A DNA stretch of 64,000 nt from Rhizobium favelukesii (GCF_000577275.2 NZ_HG916854.1:695788-759787); one strand, 5' to 3'; positions 43,010 to 52,182 are shown, counted from the stretch's first letter. A program made the numbers and translations. Notes: a model not told the origin generated them from the letters alone.

Positions 43010-44674
43010 TCACAAGCTCAGCCCATCATGGCCACCGCGGCCGAGGAGATGCGTCGCCGAACGCCAGGCATGATAGGCGATCCGGTCGAGCCGACGGGCA
43101 GCATCGATCCGCGCAAGGGCATCCGCGGCGGTCAGCTCTCCCGGCGCGACGGAGGCAAGGGTGGTGGCGCGATGATCTCGCTGTAGGGTATCGAGCTCCC
43201 TTGACGCGCTCTCCAGCTCAGCGAGCGCCGCGGCAACCTCCGACGAAACGTTCCAGCCGATTGGATCCGCCTGTGCGCTGAGAGCGCATTCCGAGGTGAT
43301 CGAGCCACCGACCGCCTGTGCGGCATGCATGGCTTGTGTGCACAGCTCGGTGGCACGAAGGTCATGGGCGGAGCCGGCTGGCTGTCCTTCGAGCCTGCCC
43401 TCCTCCATGGCTTCCACGAGACGGGAGGCGTGATCGAGCGCGTGTAGCGTGCTCGTCATGCGGAGCCGCTCGGCCTCCGTCTCGGGCGGCTCCTTCAATT
43501 CGGACAGGAAATCCCGCACCTCCTCGAGCTTGGCGGCGGCGCTAGTGCTCTGTGCCGCGGGGCCGGCTCCGCCCGAAAGTGCTGCGGAAACCGAGGCGGC
43601 GGTTGTCGAAAGGACGTCTGCCACGACACGCCGGGCGGTCTCGACCGCGACCACCGGACTAGCGAGGGCGCTTGGATCGAGCGCGCGTTGAAGCGCCGTC
43701 TGCTTGGCGGGCAGGAGCCGCTCCACGACGCGGGTGAACCACTGCGTCGCCGGTAAGAGTACCGCGACCCCTACAACGTTATAAGCCGTGTGATAGGCGG
43801 CAAGGAGCGTCATTCCGTCGACCGACACAGACAAGACTTTCATCAGCGCCGTCGTGAACGGGAAGGCGGCGATCGCGATAAGCGCGGCTATGACCTTGAA
43901 CAGTACATAAGCAAGGGCAAGGCGCTTGGCCGTCGCGCTAGCGCCGATGGCCGCCAATGCGGAGCTCGTTGCCGTCCCGATATTCTGGCCGACGATCAGC
44001 GCTGCGCCCTGCTCCAGGCTCACCGCCCCGGCGTAGAAGGCCGAAATGGTGACGGCGATGGCGGCCGTAGAGGACTGCATGACCGCGGTCATGGCCAGGC
44101 CAACAACGATGAGGGTCATGAGACCGACCGAGCCTTCGACCCAGCCAACTCCCGCTACGCCGAGCACTGCGGGCAGGTCAGACGGATGCAGGCTCTGCGC
44201 AAGACCTCCCATGCCTTGCTGGAGGGTGGTCAGCCCGTAGAGAACCAGCGCGAAGCCCGCGAGGGCGCCGCCCACCGCCGCTGTACGCCCGCCCGCCAGC
44301 AACTTGGCAAGCGCGCCAAGGAAGATCAAAGGCAGCGCATAGGCCGAAAGCGAGACGCGCACACCGATCAGTGCCACGAGCCAGCCCGTGCCCGTCGTGC
44401 CGATATTGGCGCCAAAAACGAGACCGAGTCCTTGCGGAAAGGTCAGAAGGCCGGCGTTGACGAGACCGATCGTCGTCATCGTCACAGCGCTCGACGACTG
44501 CACAAGCAGCGTCACGATGGCGCCCCAGAAAGCACCTGACAGCGGCGTAGCCGCCGCCTTGCCAAGGGCGGTGCGCAGGGCGGATCCCGCCAACGCCTTC
44601 AGGCCGTCCGTCATGACGGTCATGCCGAGCAGGAAGAGCCCGACGCCGCCGAGTACGGCAATTGCTGTCGACAT
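43010..44674 (-). CDS. Na/Pi cotransporter family protein
   Basis: A 554-residue NptA/YjbB-type protein. Two inverted QSSS/QSST motifs (LLVQSSSAVTMTTIGLVNAG and AVMQSSTAAIAVTISAF) mark the paired re-entrant repeats that carry sodium and phosphate; GANIGTTGTGW and GQNIGTATSS follow each. About eight hydrophobic segments fill residues 1-310, and the C-terminal 220 residues form a helical PhoU-like cytoplasmic domain. The ATG at 44674 follows GAAGAGG. It stands alone between two 42-bp repeats and decayed genes, suggesting it arrived as, or survived as, an isolated cargo gene. Phosphate uptake or efflux is the expected role. Confidence 0.88.
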   Translation of the reverse strand: MSTAIAVLGGVGLFLLGMTVMTDGLKALAGSALRTALGKAAATPLSGAFWGAIVTLLVQSSSAVTMTTIGLVNAGLLTFPQGLGLVFGANIGTTGTGWLVALIGVRVSLSAYALPLIFLGALAKLLAGGRTAAVGGALAGFALVLYGLTTLQQGMGGLAQSLHPSDLPAVLGVAGVGWVEGSVGLMTLIVVGLAMTAVMQSSTAAIAVTISAFYAGAVSLEQGAALIVGQNIGTATSSALAAIGASATAKRLALAYVLFKVIAALIAIAAFPFTTALMKVLSVSVDGMTLLAAYHTAYNVVGVAVLLPATQWFTRVVERLLPAKQTALQRALDPSALASPVVAVETARRVVADVLSTTAASVSAALSGGAGPAAQSTSAAAKLEEVRDFLSELKEPPETEAERLRMTSTLHALDHASRLVEAMEEGRLEGQPAGSAHDLRATELCTQAMHAAQAVGGSITSECALSAQADPIGWNVSSEVAAALAELESASRELDTLQRDHRATTLASVAPGELTAADALARIDAARRLDRIAYHAWRSATHLLGRGGHDGLSL

Positions 44675-44921
44675 GCACGCCTCTTCCGGTCTGCGCTTCG
44701 GCCTTGAGCGCGTTGAAGTTGTACTGCCAGCCGACCCTATGCCGCTATCCTATTCACGGCAATGACGCCCTCAGCGTCGGAAACGGGTGAGTTGCGAATA
44801 GCGATGCTCAGCGGTCCGAGTACCTGGAATTGGCGCCGAGCGTCGATTTCGCACTCCGATTCCTCCAGTGGCCTGTGCGTTGTGCTCCAGGGGAGAAGGT
44901 TCTATTCGTGCTGAATCGGCG

Positions 44922-44963
44922 GCTTTCTCCGGCTAGTCAACCCGACACGGTCGGCGCAGTCAA
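44922..44963 (+). repeat. 42-bp direct repeat, right copy
   Basis: Starts GCTTTCTCCGGCTAG and ends CGCAGTCAA; partner of 42728-42769. It directly precedes the cyclase TPR remnant. Confidence 0.7.
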
Positions 44964-45664
44964 TTGCGAGCTTGAAACCGGATGACGTCAGGCTTGCCAG
45001 GGAGATGTTTGTCGCCGCAATCGACGATGATCCCGGCTATGCGCGCGGATACCTGGGCCTCGCCTGGCTCGAAATACGGAAGCTGAAATGGAACGAGCGT
45101 GTCGATCTCGAAGCCACGCTGGCCAGCGCCTTTGCTTCGGCGAGCAAGGCGCTGGAGGTTAGCCCCTGTGACGCCGACGTGCACTGGGCGCTTGGCGTCA
45201 TTTACCTGTGGCGGGGGGAGGCCGAACGGGCAATAGGATGTCACGAGCGCGGCCGCGAATTGGCTCCCAACAACTGTGATCTCCTCGCTGAATATTGTGA
45301 TGCCTTGGGCTATCTCGGACGCCTGGAGGACGCGATCAGATTGGTGAATTGGCCTTGAGGCTAAACCTAGCCGACCCGACTGGTATCTCTGGAACATCGC
45401 CGCCAGCAAATACCTTTCCGGAAACTATCTGGAGGCATTGCCCCTCTTGGAGAAGATGGCAGACCGCGGGTCGGCTTACCGCCTGCCGGCGGCAACATAT
45501 GCCCAGCTTGCCCGTTTCGAGGATGCACGCCGCGCTGCGAGCGAGTTGCTAAAACTCAATCCGGAATTCTCTATCGACCGATTCAGCTCCCGGGCCCCTA
45601 TCGGGACAAGGCTCTCCTTGCCCGATACGTCGAAGGGCTGCGGCTTGCGGGTCTGCCGGAGTGA
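44963..45664 (+). pseudogene. TPR C-terminal domain remnant of a class III adenylate cyclase
   Basis: Tetratricopeptide repeats run from LAREMFVAAIDDDPGYARGY through ALEVSPCDADVHWALGVIYLW and GRELAPNNCDLLAEY in one frame, continue as PDWYLWNIAASKYLSGNYLEA and EKMADRGSAYRLPAATYAQLA in a second, and end as ALLARYVEGLRLAGLPE in a third. These are the typical closing segments of rhizobial class III cyclases with TPR tails. The catalytic cyclase domain is absent upstream. At least two frameshifts are needed. Confidence 0.7.
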
Positions 45665-46238
45665 ACGGCCGGTCATTGGCAGGTCAACCACTTTGCAACA
45701 AATGACATCAGGTTTTGATGGCCTGCACCTAGTCGGTGACCACGCGCGCTCGCGCTTTGAAATCCTCCGATCGACATTCGCTACAGGCTCAAAATGCTCC
45801 CAGCCGGCTCGACATGCCCTGGTCGGCGATAACTTCGCTTCCGCTCAGGGCGGACGCCTTGTTCGAAAGCAGAAAGACCGTTTGATGAACTTCCTCACCG
45901 AGGTCGACCTCACTGACGAACAACTTGATACGGTGACGTCTGCCATCTAGGCATGGTGCGCGAGACAGCATGATGACCCCGAGGGGGTTTCAGCCCGTGC
46001 GGCTGCTGCTCTTGCCCTCGAACTGCTTTCAACACACCCGTCCGCAACATCGGCAGAGTTGCTTGATTTACTCTCGAACCGACTTTCTGGCGTGGATAGC
46101 AAGTAGCATGGAACTCCTAGCCATCGTGATGGTTCACAGAGTGGATCACCAGGTGAGGTTTATCCCCTTGTGCCAGACGCTGGCTAACTGCGTGGTCCAC
46201 CATTTAGCCCATCACTCCAATGTAGAATCGGAGAGCCT
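45665..46238. other. Region without a recognisable gene
   Basis: About 570 bp. A 21-codon frame at 45883 (MNFLTEVDLTDEQLDTV) looks peptide-like but has no clear ribosome-binding site. Nothing else was seen. Confidence 0.25.
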
Positions 46239-46469
46239 GTGTCGGCACCTGGGTGGATCGCCGTAATCGTTGAGCGCAACCAAGCGTTCCACATGATCGG
46301 ATCCGCAGAAGACGCCCTTGATCTACTGTTTACGAATTGGCCGGTCTTTAGCGGCACCGCCTTCGTCTTAGCCATGGAGACCTGCGCGGGCACAGCGACG
46401 GGCGCGGTGACTCAAGGAGAAACCCTGTCCGCGGCTCATGATGCGAAGGTCGTCTGCTGGATCGCTTAG
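46239..46469 (+). CDS. DUF982-family protein, altered C-terminus
   Basis: A 76-residue protein from GTG 46239. GSAEDALDLLFTNWPVFSGTAFVLAMETC is the core of DUF982, a small family very common in Rhizobiaceae. Normally the domain ends with an acidic-aromatic helix (roughly AFVxAAxEAG); here the last residues AAHDAKVVCWIA differ, which suggests a frameshift near 46420. Function of the family is unknown. Confidence 0.6.
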   Translation: MSAPGWIAVIVERNQAFHMIGSAEDALDLLFTNWPVFSGTAFVLAMETCAGTATGAVTQGETLSAAHDAKVVCWIA

Positions 46470-46704
46470 TAGGTTGGACAAAATAAATAGGAGTCGGCGG
46501 AACAAACCTTCTGGCATAGGGTTTATGCACCGCGTTGAGAACGTAACTCCTCTCAATGTCCACACAATCCCCTTAAGCCCCGCGCTCTCGGTGGGGCATT
46601 TTTTTGCAACCTTGCGAAACAAATTAGCGACAATTGCGTTAATATTCTCGCATTGCTTGCATTTAGGACCCGCGTCAGTTTCATTGCAAAACGGTTCTCG
46701 GAAG

Positions 46705-46965
46705 ATGGAATCCTTACGCTTCGACAGCTTTCGCTATGGATTGGCGGCTCTTCTCATGCGCCGCCCACACCTCCGTCCCTATGCCCATATTGCACACCGG
46801 TGGACCGAAGATATCGAGAACTACGGCGACGCAGTCAGGTTCCGGGAGAAGTTGCGTGCTGGGGATGGCGACAAGATGCTCCTGGAGGAATGCGAGCGCC
46901 TCTGCATCGAGCTCGAGGATGAGGTGCAGTCCAATTTTGCCACTTCCGGCCTCGACCTGCCGTGA
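46705..46965 (+). CDS. Small hypothetical protein, 86 residues
   Basis: From ATG 46705 the protein is soluble, helical and rich in charged residues (LRPYAHIAHRWTEDIENY, LLEECERLCIELEDEV). The upstream in-frame extension to 46438 is not protein-like. No family is recognised. It is followed by 400 bp without a gene. Confidence 0.5.
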   Translation: MESLRFDSFRYGLAALLMRRPHLRPYAHIAHRWTEDIENYGDAVRFREKLRAGDGDKMLLEECERLCIELEDEVQSNFATSGLDLP

Positions 46966-47248
46966 CGAATTCTCTCCCCAACCCACCGCCATGAACGTAC
47001 GATGGCACTTATGCCAACGACGCTTCTTTGGCTTCAGGTGAACCCTCCTTAGCCCGCCCGAAGTCTCACTGGTGTCCTGTCGTCAACGGCAGGATGCGTT
47101 GAGGGGCCAGGTTTTCGACAGCTTTCCGATGCTTGCGCGGCTGCTGTACCTCCCCCTCGATTTTCTTGCTCGTCTAGGACCTTGGTCCGACTGGCGCCCC
47201 CCATGATTGGAGTAGTCTTTGGGTGTCCTGATCCTTGATAGGCAGGAT

Positions 47249-47287
47249 AAAAAGGGAAGCCCCTCGCCATCCCATCCGGGGCTTCCC
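47249..47287 (-). terminator. Rho-independent terminator on the minus strand
   Basis: GGGAAGCCCC (47254-47263) and GGGGCTTCCC (47278-47287) form a perfect 10-bp stem with a 14-nt loop. Read leftward, the stem is followed by TTTTTATCC, a U-tract. It would stop transcripts coming from the insertion sequence to its right, or from a gene that the insertion displaced; no such gene is now present between it and the element. Confidence 0.7.
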
Positions 47288-47409
47288 TTCACGGGGTGAG
47301 CCGAATTGCGCGGCGACAAACAAGGTGAGACTCGTATTGCCTCGCCTGTGAATGTTCCTGATGCACTTGATCATTGCCTCACAAGATTGCTCCTTTCAGC
47401 TGCGAGCGT

Positions 47410-48906
47410 TCAAGTCGCGGAGAGTTGAGCTGTTTCGGAATTTGCGCCGAAGATCATGGCATGGGCTTTATTTCGACGCCACTCTTTGACGCGCCGTTGC
47501 ACTGTTCGCAGGAGTCCGTCGGGGTACTCATTCGGATAACGCTCTTGAAGCCGCTCGAGCAACTCGCGGCCTGTCCGCCAAGGTTCCTCCTCAAACCAGG
47601 AGCGGAGATCGTCGGTCACGCGGATGAGCGGGTCTGGTCTACGTCGCTCTCGGCGCAGTTTTGGTTTCGCTTTGGCCGTCGGACGGACTTCGCCTTCCGT
47701 CCAGGCGTGGCGCAGGTTCTGCAAGAACGTTTCGATATCCGGCGTGGCTGTTGACAGCGAGGCATTGCTGGCAACCTCGACGAGACGCTGCTGCGCTGTT
47801 CGAATATCGCGCAATAGTTTCACAGGATCCAACTGATCGCCGATGTGCGATAGCCGATTTCGGACTTCGGTCGGTGTTCTCGGATCTGCCAAGAGCCTCT
47901 GATAGGGTGTCGCAGGAGGATGATAGATCTTTTTGACCACCGCGCCATCGCGACGCTTCTCCCGCAGCTTAAAGGATGGCTGAAAGAAGTTTATGAACAA
48001 GCGCACCGATCGGTATAGATCGGCCAGGGTCGCAGCGGCCTCGACCCCCTCATAGCGATGATAACCAACAATGCGGCGAACGATCGACCCATTCTTCTGC
48101 TCGACGAAAGCCTGATCATTCTTGCGGTAGGGACGGCAACGCGTGAACTCGATATTGGAATCAAGGCAGTAATCCCTGATCGTTTCGTTGATGAACACGC
48201 TGTCATTGTCCGTATCGAAGCCGAGCAGCGGAAACGGCATCAGACGCCGCAACTCACTCAACACTTCCGTCAGAAGCTTCTGCTCACGCACAAGCAGAGG
48301 CGCACATTCCGTCCAGCCACTGGCAATATCGGTGAGGACTAGCGTTTGGACGAAGCTGCCCCGCGCAACGGGGCGGGAGTGGGAGACAAGATCTGCTTCA
48401 ACAAACCCAGGCGCGGGATCATCCCAGTCAGAGAATGTCCGGACGGGGACGCTACGCCTTAACGCAGACGAAGCCACCGAATGCCGGCGTCGCCGGCCGC
48501 CCGCTGTTTCGCGAATGTCTTTCAGAGCGCGATCAATCGTCGCGGCGCTCATCTGCAATAACAGAGCCCGAACCCGGTCATCCAGGTTGAGGTGTCCGTG
48601 CCGCTCCATGGAGATGACCAGCGTCGGGAGCAGCGCCTTTAGCCGCTTTCCACAAACACGGTCGGACGACTCCCACAACACGATAAGCGCCTGGCGGGCG
48701 GCTTCGTCATAGATCCGAGGACGTGGTCGAGACGCGACTTGATTATGTGTGCCGCGGAGTAACCGCATCGCATGTTTCCGGTGCATGCCGCTGATCGCAA
48801 CGAACTGATCGAGAATGCGCGATTTTTCCTCTCGGCTGCCTTGGAGGTAGCGCTTTGCTAAAGCTGCAATCAATTCTTTCTTGGTCGTCACGCTGATGTG
48901 CCTCAT
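47410..48906 (-). CDS. Transposase with integrase (rve) core
   Basis: A 498-residue DDE transposase. The N-terminus has a helix-turn-helix (KRYLQGSREEKSRILDQFVAISGMHRKHAMRLL, in shorter parts) and the catalytic core includes GFVEADLVSHSRP (first Asp), GFDTDNDSVFINE (second Asp) and KNDQAFVEQKNG (Glu). The C-terminal region is basic. The frame is open throughout, so the element may still be active. Its start codon lies inside the left arm of the 19-bp inverted repeat at 48900-48953. Confidence 0.87.
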   Translation of the reverse strand: MRHISVTTKKELIAALAKRYLQGSREEKSRILDQFVAISGMHRKHAMRLLRGTHNQVASRPRPRIYDEAARQALIVLWESSDRVCGKRLKALLPTLVISMERHGHLNLDDRVRALLLQMSAATIDRALKDIRETAGGRRRRHSVASSALRRSVPVRTFSDWDDPAPGFVEADLVSHSRPVARGSFVQTLVLTDIASGWTECAPLLVREQKLLTEVLSELRRLMPFPLLGFDTDNDSVFINETIRDYCLDSNIEFTRCRPYRKNDQAFVEQKNGSIVRRIVGYHRYEGVEAAATLADLYRSVRLFINFFQPSFKLREKRRDGAVVKKIYHPPATPYQRLLADPRTPTEVRNRLSHIGDQLDPVKLLRDIRTAQQRLVEVASNASLSTATPDIETFLQNLRHAWTEGEVRPTAKAKPKLRRERRRPDPLIRVTDDLRSWFEEEPWRTGRELLERLQERYPNEYPDGLLRTVQRRVKEWRRNKAHAMIFGANSETAQLSAT

Positions 48907-48953
48907 CTGATTTGCTCCGCACCCACAAATGCTGGGAGCAAATCAGATGAGGC
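48900..48953. repeat. 19-bp perfect inverted repeat at the right end of the insertion sequence
   Basis: GCCTCATCTGATTTGCTCC (48900-48918) and its exact reverse complement (48935-48953) are separated by 16 bp. The right arm is the terminal repeat; the left arm is a subterminal copy in opposite orientation covering the transposase start codon. Transposase binding there could repress its own expression, and the RNA hairpin could hide the start codon. Confidence 0.8.
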
Positions 48954-49213
48954 AACGGCCAATAATCAAGGAGCATTTTTGGCGAGGCAATGCGGCGTCT
49001 CATCCTGATCGTCGCGCTATACCGAATCCTAAGGCAGGCGTCGCCTCTATCGTCTCTATCGTCTCTATGGTTCTGTTCGCTCTCTCCTATCGGGTGATGA
49101 TCACAATGTGGCGAACGATGTCGGCAAATGCGACACCCAGCGCCATCCTTCCGATCCCAATGACCCTCGGTATGCAATGCCGCGAGCGTCCTCACGTCGT
49201 AGACACCTGCAAC

Positions 49214-49346
49214 CAGCCCCTAGGGCAAAACGCTCGACGCGATCGTCGAAGCCGTTCTTGCCGCCGTTGATCTTCTTGGTGATGGTCTCGATATCGCCTT
49301 GGCCGGCATAGCGATTGAGGTTGTAGCTCTCCTCCCAGAGCTGTAC
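49214..49346 (-). pseudogene. C-terminal fragment of a GH19 chitinase/lysozyme-like protein
   Basis: WEESYNLNRYAGQGDIETIT followed by KKINGGKNGFDDRVERF matches the conserved end of glycoside hydrolase 19 proteins (usually TRRINGGxNGLxDR). The upstream catalytic part is missing and the end is out of frame. It may derive from a prophage endolysin or a plasmid-borne muramidase. Confidence 0.6.
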
Positions 49347-49920
49347 GAGCCCTCCCATAGGTCGGTGTTGACCAGATCCGGACTGGTTAACTAACTCCGA
49401 ATTTTTCACCGAAAGGTAGGCAACCTACGTCTAATGGACGAAGTGCCAACAATGAGCGGTTGTGGTTTTATGAAGCCGACCGAGATGCGGTCAGTTTCTC
49501 TTGTAACGCGTTAGGAAGCTCGCCCGCCCCGGCGGGCTTCTTGCTGTCAGGGCCGATGGGAGCGAGGAAAACCAGTAGCACCCGCGCCCGAGGGTGCGGC
49601 GGCGCAGCCACGGTCCCTATCAGGTCCTCAAGAAGCAGAACGGAGACGATCCGCATGCGGGCATGGGCGAGGCAGGTCCGGTGTGGGAGATCTGCCAAGG
49701 CATTGACAGCGCAGGACGCGGATCGGCGTGCAGCGGCGATTGGCGTCTCGCCGCCTAAAGCTGGCTGGACGTTGCGAGTGGTAAGAACGACCTTGCCATG
49801 AGCACGATGGACACAGCAGTGCTGCAGGATCCACTATCCAGGTGAACCACTGGCGGACGGTCTCCGCAGCCGTATTTGAAGCTGGCCGTGTCAGAATATG
49901 TTCTTTGGCAAAGTGAAGCC
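49347..49920. other. Region without a recognisable gene; GC hairpin at 49522
   Basis: About 570 bp. GCCCGCC (49522-49528) and GGCGGGC (49531-49537) form a perfect 7-bp stem within AAGCTC...GAGCTT-like context, as in terminators, but followed by only a weak T-run. A 113-codon frame across it looks compositional rather than coding. Confidence 0.3.
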
Positions 49921-50178
49921 TCAGTGGCGACGTAAAGAAACCTCTCCAACTCCGCCGATCGCCAATGGAGAAGTTCTACGCGGAATCGCGTCGGCCCCGG
50001 GATAAACATCGATCAATCTGGCCGCGATCTCCTCCGCCGTGTTGATTCCCGCGTTATGGAGAGCGATGGCAGATCTGCAAAGAACCTCCGAACGAGACAC
50101 GACGGGCGACACGTCGTAATAGCGGTGCCACAAGACCACTGCCCTTGAGAGCATCTGGAACTCGTCTTTTGTCATCAT
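49921..50178 (-). CDS. Small rhizobial hypothetical protein
   Basis: An 85-residue protein from ATG 50178 (a second ATG follows directly), preceded by GAGGACT. MTKDEFQMLSRAVVLWHRYYDV and SEVLCRSAIALHNAGINTAEEIAARLIDVY give a clear all-helical pattern like other short rhizobial hypotheticals. No function known. It stands alone between decayed regions. Confidence 0.6.
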   Translation of the reverse strand: MMTKDEFQMLSRAVVLWHRYYDVSPVVSRSEVLCRSAIALHNAGINTAEEIAARLIDVYPGADAIPRRTSPLAIGGVGEVSLRRH

Positions 50179-50479
50179 AGTCCTCATTCTCCCGAACCCA
50201 AGCGAAAGGGGCTTTGTCGGGCGGCAGTTGGTGATGGCCAGACGGCAAACAATGGCTGCCACCTTTCAAACCGACAGGGCGCCGGGACGTTCCAGGATTG
50301 GGACTTAAGTCGGAGGCCCGTGGGCCTTTTGTCCAATAATGGCCGAGGGAATAGACAGCCGACCAATCGCCGCGTGGTCGAGCGACAGCCGGCTTTCCCG
50401 TAGATGCTTCGAATGGCTGTCGCGGCCTTGTGTCGAAGCGCGATACTCTTCAAAATTCGCAATCAGTAAAGAAGAGCTG

Positions 50480-50775
50480 ATCTGGTTGATTGAGCGCGTC
50501 AAGGTCGCGAACGGCATTCTTAGCGCCGTCGAAGGCCTGGTCTTGACCAACCGCATGCGCAGGCTCCTCGACAAAACCACGAGCGACGCCAGGCGATCCG
50601 CGCGCAGTTCGCCCGCAAGCCCGCCGAAGCGTTGGTCTATACCGCCGAATCCAATCCCCTCTGTTATCCCGGCACGATCGTGCTCCGGAACAAGCTGGAC
50701 CTCACGAACCAGGACGAACTCGACGAGTTCGAGACCTATCTCCCTCTCGTCGATGGTCAACACGCGATGACGTAA
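50480..50775 (+). pseudogene. VbhA-type antitoxin / Fic toxin N-terminus remnant
   Basis: ELIWLIERVKVANGILSAVE and NRMRRLLDKT resemble the short VbhA antitoxin helix region. In another frame just downstream, IRAQFARKPAEALVYT, then NPLCYPGTIVLRNKLDLTNQ and DELDEFETYL match the N-terminal segment that precedes Fic domains (YPGTxVLxNKLGI). The Fic core with its HPFxxGNG motif is absent: the frame ends at 50775. It is the front end of a Fic-based toxin-antitoxin system with the toxin lost. Confidence 0.55.
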
Positions 50776-50845
50776 GTCATCGCCGTCTCTTTCAAGGCGT
50801 TTGCCACAATTGCTACAAAGGCGCCGGTACCTGCAGCGATGCGGA

Positions 50846-51841
50846 TTAAGTTACAAGGACGGCCGCGCCATTGAGACGACCTGCTCGCAAATCCACCAGT
50901 GCATCGTTGGCCTGCGCCAAGGGATAAGGGGTTGTGACAGTTCGAATGTTTGCTGCTCGTACGACCTTCAGGAACTCGTGAGCATCAGTCCGGGTAAGAT
51001 TGGCCACTGACACAACTCGTCGTTCGCCCCACAGTAGGCGATAGGGCATGGCAGGAATATCGCTCATGTGGATGCCACCGCAGACGACGACACCACCCTT
51101 CCGAACGGCAGCCAGTGCCTTGGGCACCAGCTCGCCCGCTGGAGCGAAAAGGATGGCAGCGTCGAGCGGTTTCGGCGGAACTTGATCAGACGATCCCGCC
51201 CATACTGCTCCCATTTCCAATGCAAAGCGTTTTCCTGCATCGTCTTCCGGTCGGACGAACGCATAGACCTCCTGCTGTTTCCAGCGGCACACTTGCGCCA
51301 AGATATGAGCGGCCGCACCGAAACCATATAGCCCGATGGTTTTCCCGCCACCCGCCATCTTCAATGATCGCCATCCGATTAAACCCGCACAAAGAAGCGG
51401 CGCAGTAGCAATCGGATCCGAGCTCTCCGGTAGAACGAACGCGTAATTTGCGTCGGCGGCAACATGTGTCGCAAACCCGCCGTCGAGCGTGTAACCCGTG
51501 AAACCCGGAGCGTCGCAGAGATTTTCCTTTCCACCACAGCAAAACGAACAACTGCCGCACGTGTGACCAAGCCACGGGACGCCAACCCTTCGACCTAGCA
51601 ACGTTTCCGGCGCGCCGGATCCGAGCGCGACGACGATCCCTACGACCTCATGGCCAAGTACCAGGGGAAGCTTTGGGTCTGGAAGATCGCCATCGAACAC
51701 GTGGAGGTCCGTGCGGCAGACGCCGCAAGCTTCAACCCTGATCAAGACCTGTGCCGCCGACGGAGACGGATCCGGCAGCTCGACAAGGCGCAGAGGCGTC
51801 CGAACTCGGTCAAGCATCATCGCCTTCACCTCAGCCTCCAT
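50846..51841 (-). CDS. Zinc-dependent alcohol dehydrogenase (MDR family)
   Basis: A 331-residue medium-chain dehydrogenase. The catalytic zinc site shows CGVCRTDLHV and GHEVVG; the structural zinc site is CGSCSFCCGGKENLC; the Rossmann motif is GLYGFGAAAHIL. It lacks any break, unlike its surroundings. ATG 51841 is used; ATG 51820, seven codons later, gives a start closer to the family average. It reduces or oxidises a primary alcohol with NAD(H). No operon partner is present. A phosphoketolase fragment lies 140 bp upstream, and the two often neighbour each other in rhizobial plasmids; that link is inferred. Confidence 0.88.
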   Translation of the reverse strand: MEAEVKAMMLDRVRTPLRLVELPDPSPSAAQVLIRVEACGVCRTDLHVFDGDLPDPKLPLVLGHEVVGIVVALGSGAPETLLGRRVGVPWLGHTCGSCSFCCGGKENLCDAPGFTGYTLDGGFATHVAADANYAFVLPESSDPIATAPLLCAGLIGWRSLKMAGGGKTIGLYGFGAAAHILAQVCRWKQQEVYAFVRPEDDAGKRFALEMGAVWAGSSDQVPPKPLDAAILFAPAGELVPKALAAVRKGGVVVCGGIHMSDIPAMPYRLLWGERRVVSVANLTRTDAHEFLKVVRAANIRTVTTPYPLAQANDALVDLRAGRLNGAAVLVT

Positions 51842-51984
51842 TTATCGAAAGGGTAACTCTAATCAGCAACACACCGAACGCTCCTGCCTGGACCCGGATC
51901 AAAGACTCCTGCCCTATCGCGCGATAGAAATGGTGCATCGGCTTAACTGAAGTCGATGCGCTTGCGACGACGAGGAGGAAGGCA

Positions 51985-52175
51985 ACGAGCGACATTTGAG
52001 AATCCCGACCTCGTCGTTGTCTGCGTGAACGGCGACGAGGAGGCAGAAACCGGACCGTTGGTCACAGCGTGGCACTCCACGAAGTTCCTTAATCCGGCAC
52101 GCGACGGCGCAATCCTGCCTATTCTTCACCTCAACGGCTACACGATCGCTAACCCGACGATAGTGAGACTAAAAG
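51985..52175 (+). pseudogene. Phosphoketolase fragment
   Basis: [19 protein letters not shown] followed by [20 protein letters not shown] and [14 protein letters not shown] is the thiamine-diphosphate-binding part of D-xylulose 5-phosphate/fructose 6-phosphate phosphoketolase ([20 protein letters not shown] in intact proteins). Only about 60 of some 790 residues remain. Note GDEEAET where GDGEAET is expected, a change at a cofactor residue. Confidence 0.7.
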
Positions 52176-52182
52176 GTCGATT

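Larger units (their letters stand above)
47375..48955 (-). mobile_element. Insertion sequence with imperfect terminal inverted repeats
   Basis: A 1,581-bp element holding one transposase gene. The left end TTGCCTCACAAGATTGCTCC (47375-47394) matches the reverse complement of the right end (48935-48955, TTGCCTCATCTGATTTGCTCC) with a few mismatches and one gap. No target duplication is visible in the flanks, so the insertion is old or one side was rearranged. I do not recognise the family by name. Confidence 0.75.

Noticed and set aside
47049-47374. Possible gene ending at the minus-strand terminator
   Set aside because: Short frames with stretches such as GWDGEGLPF read through the terminator stem itself and are not credible proteins.
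49045-49070. Three tandem copies of CTCTATCGT
   Set aside because: Too short and too few to be a CRISPR or functional array; probably simple replication slippage in decayed DNA.
49460-49801. 113-codon frame on the + strand
   Set aside because: Composition is Arg/Ser/Ala-rich without any pattern of a folded protein and spans a hairpin; treated as non-coding.
50305-50763. 152-codon frame on the minus strand
   Set aside because: Antisense to the VbhA/Fic-like remnant, whose sequence matches known families better.
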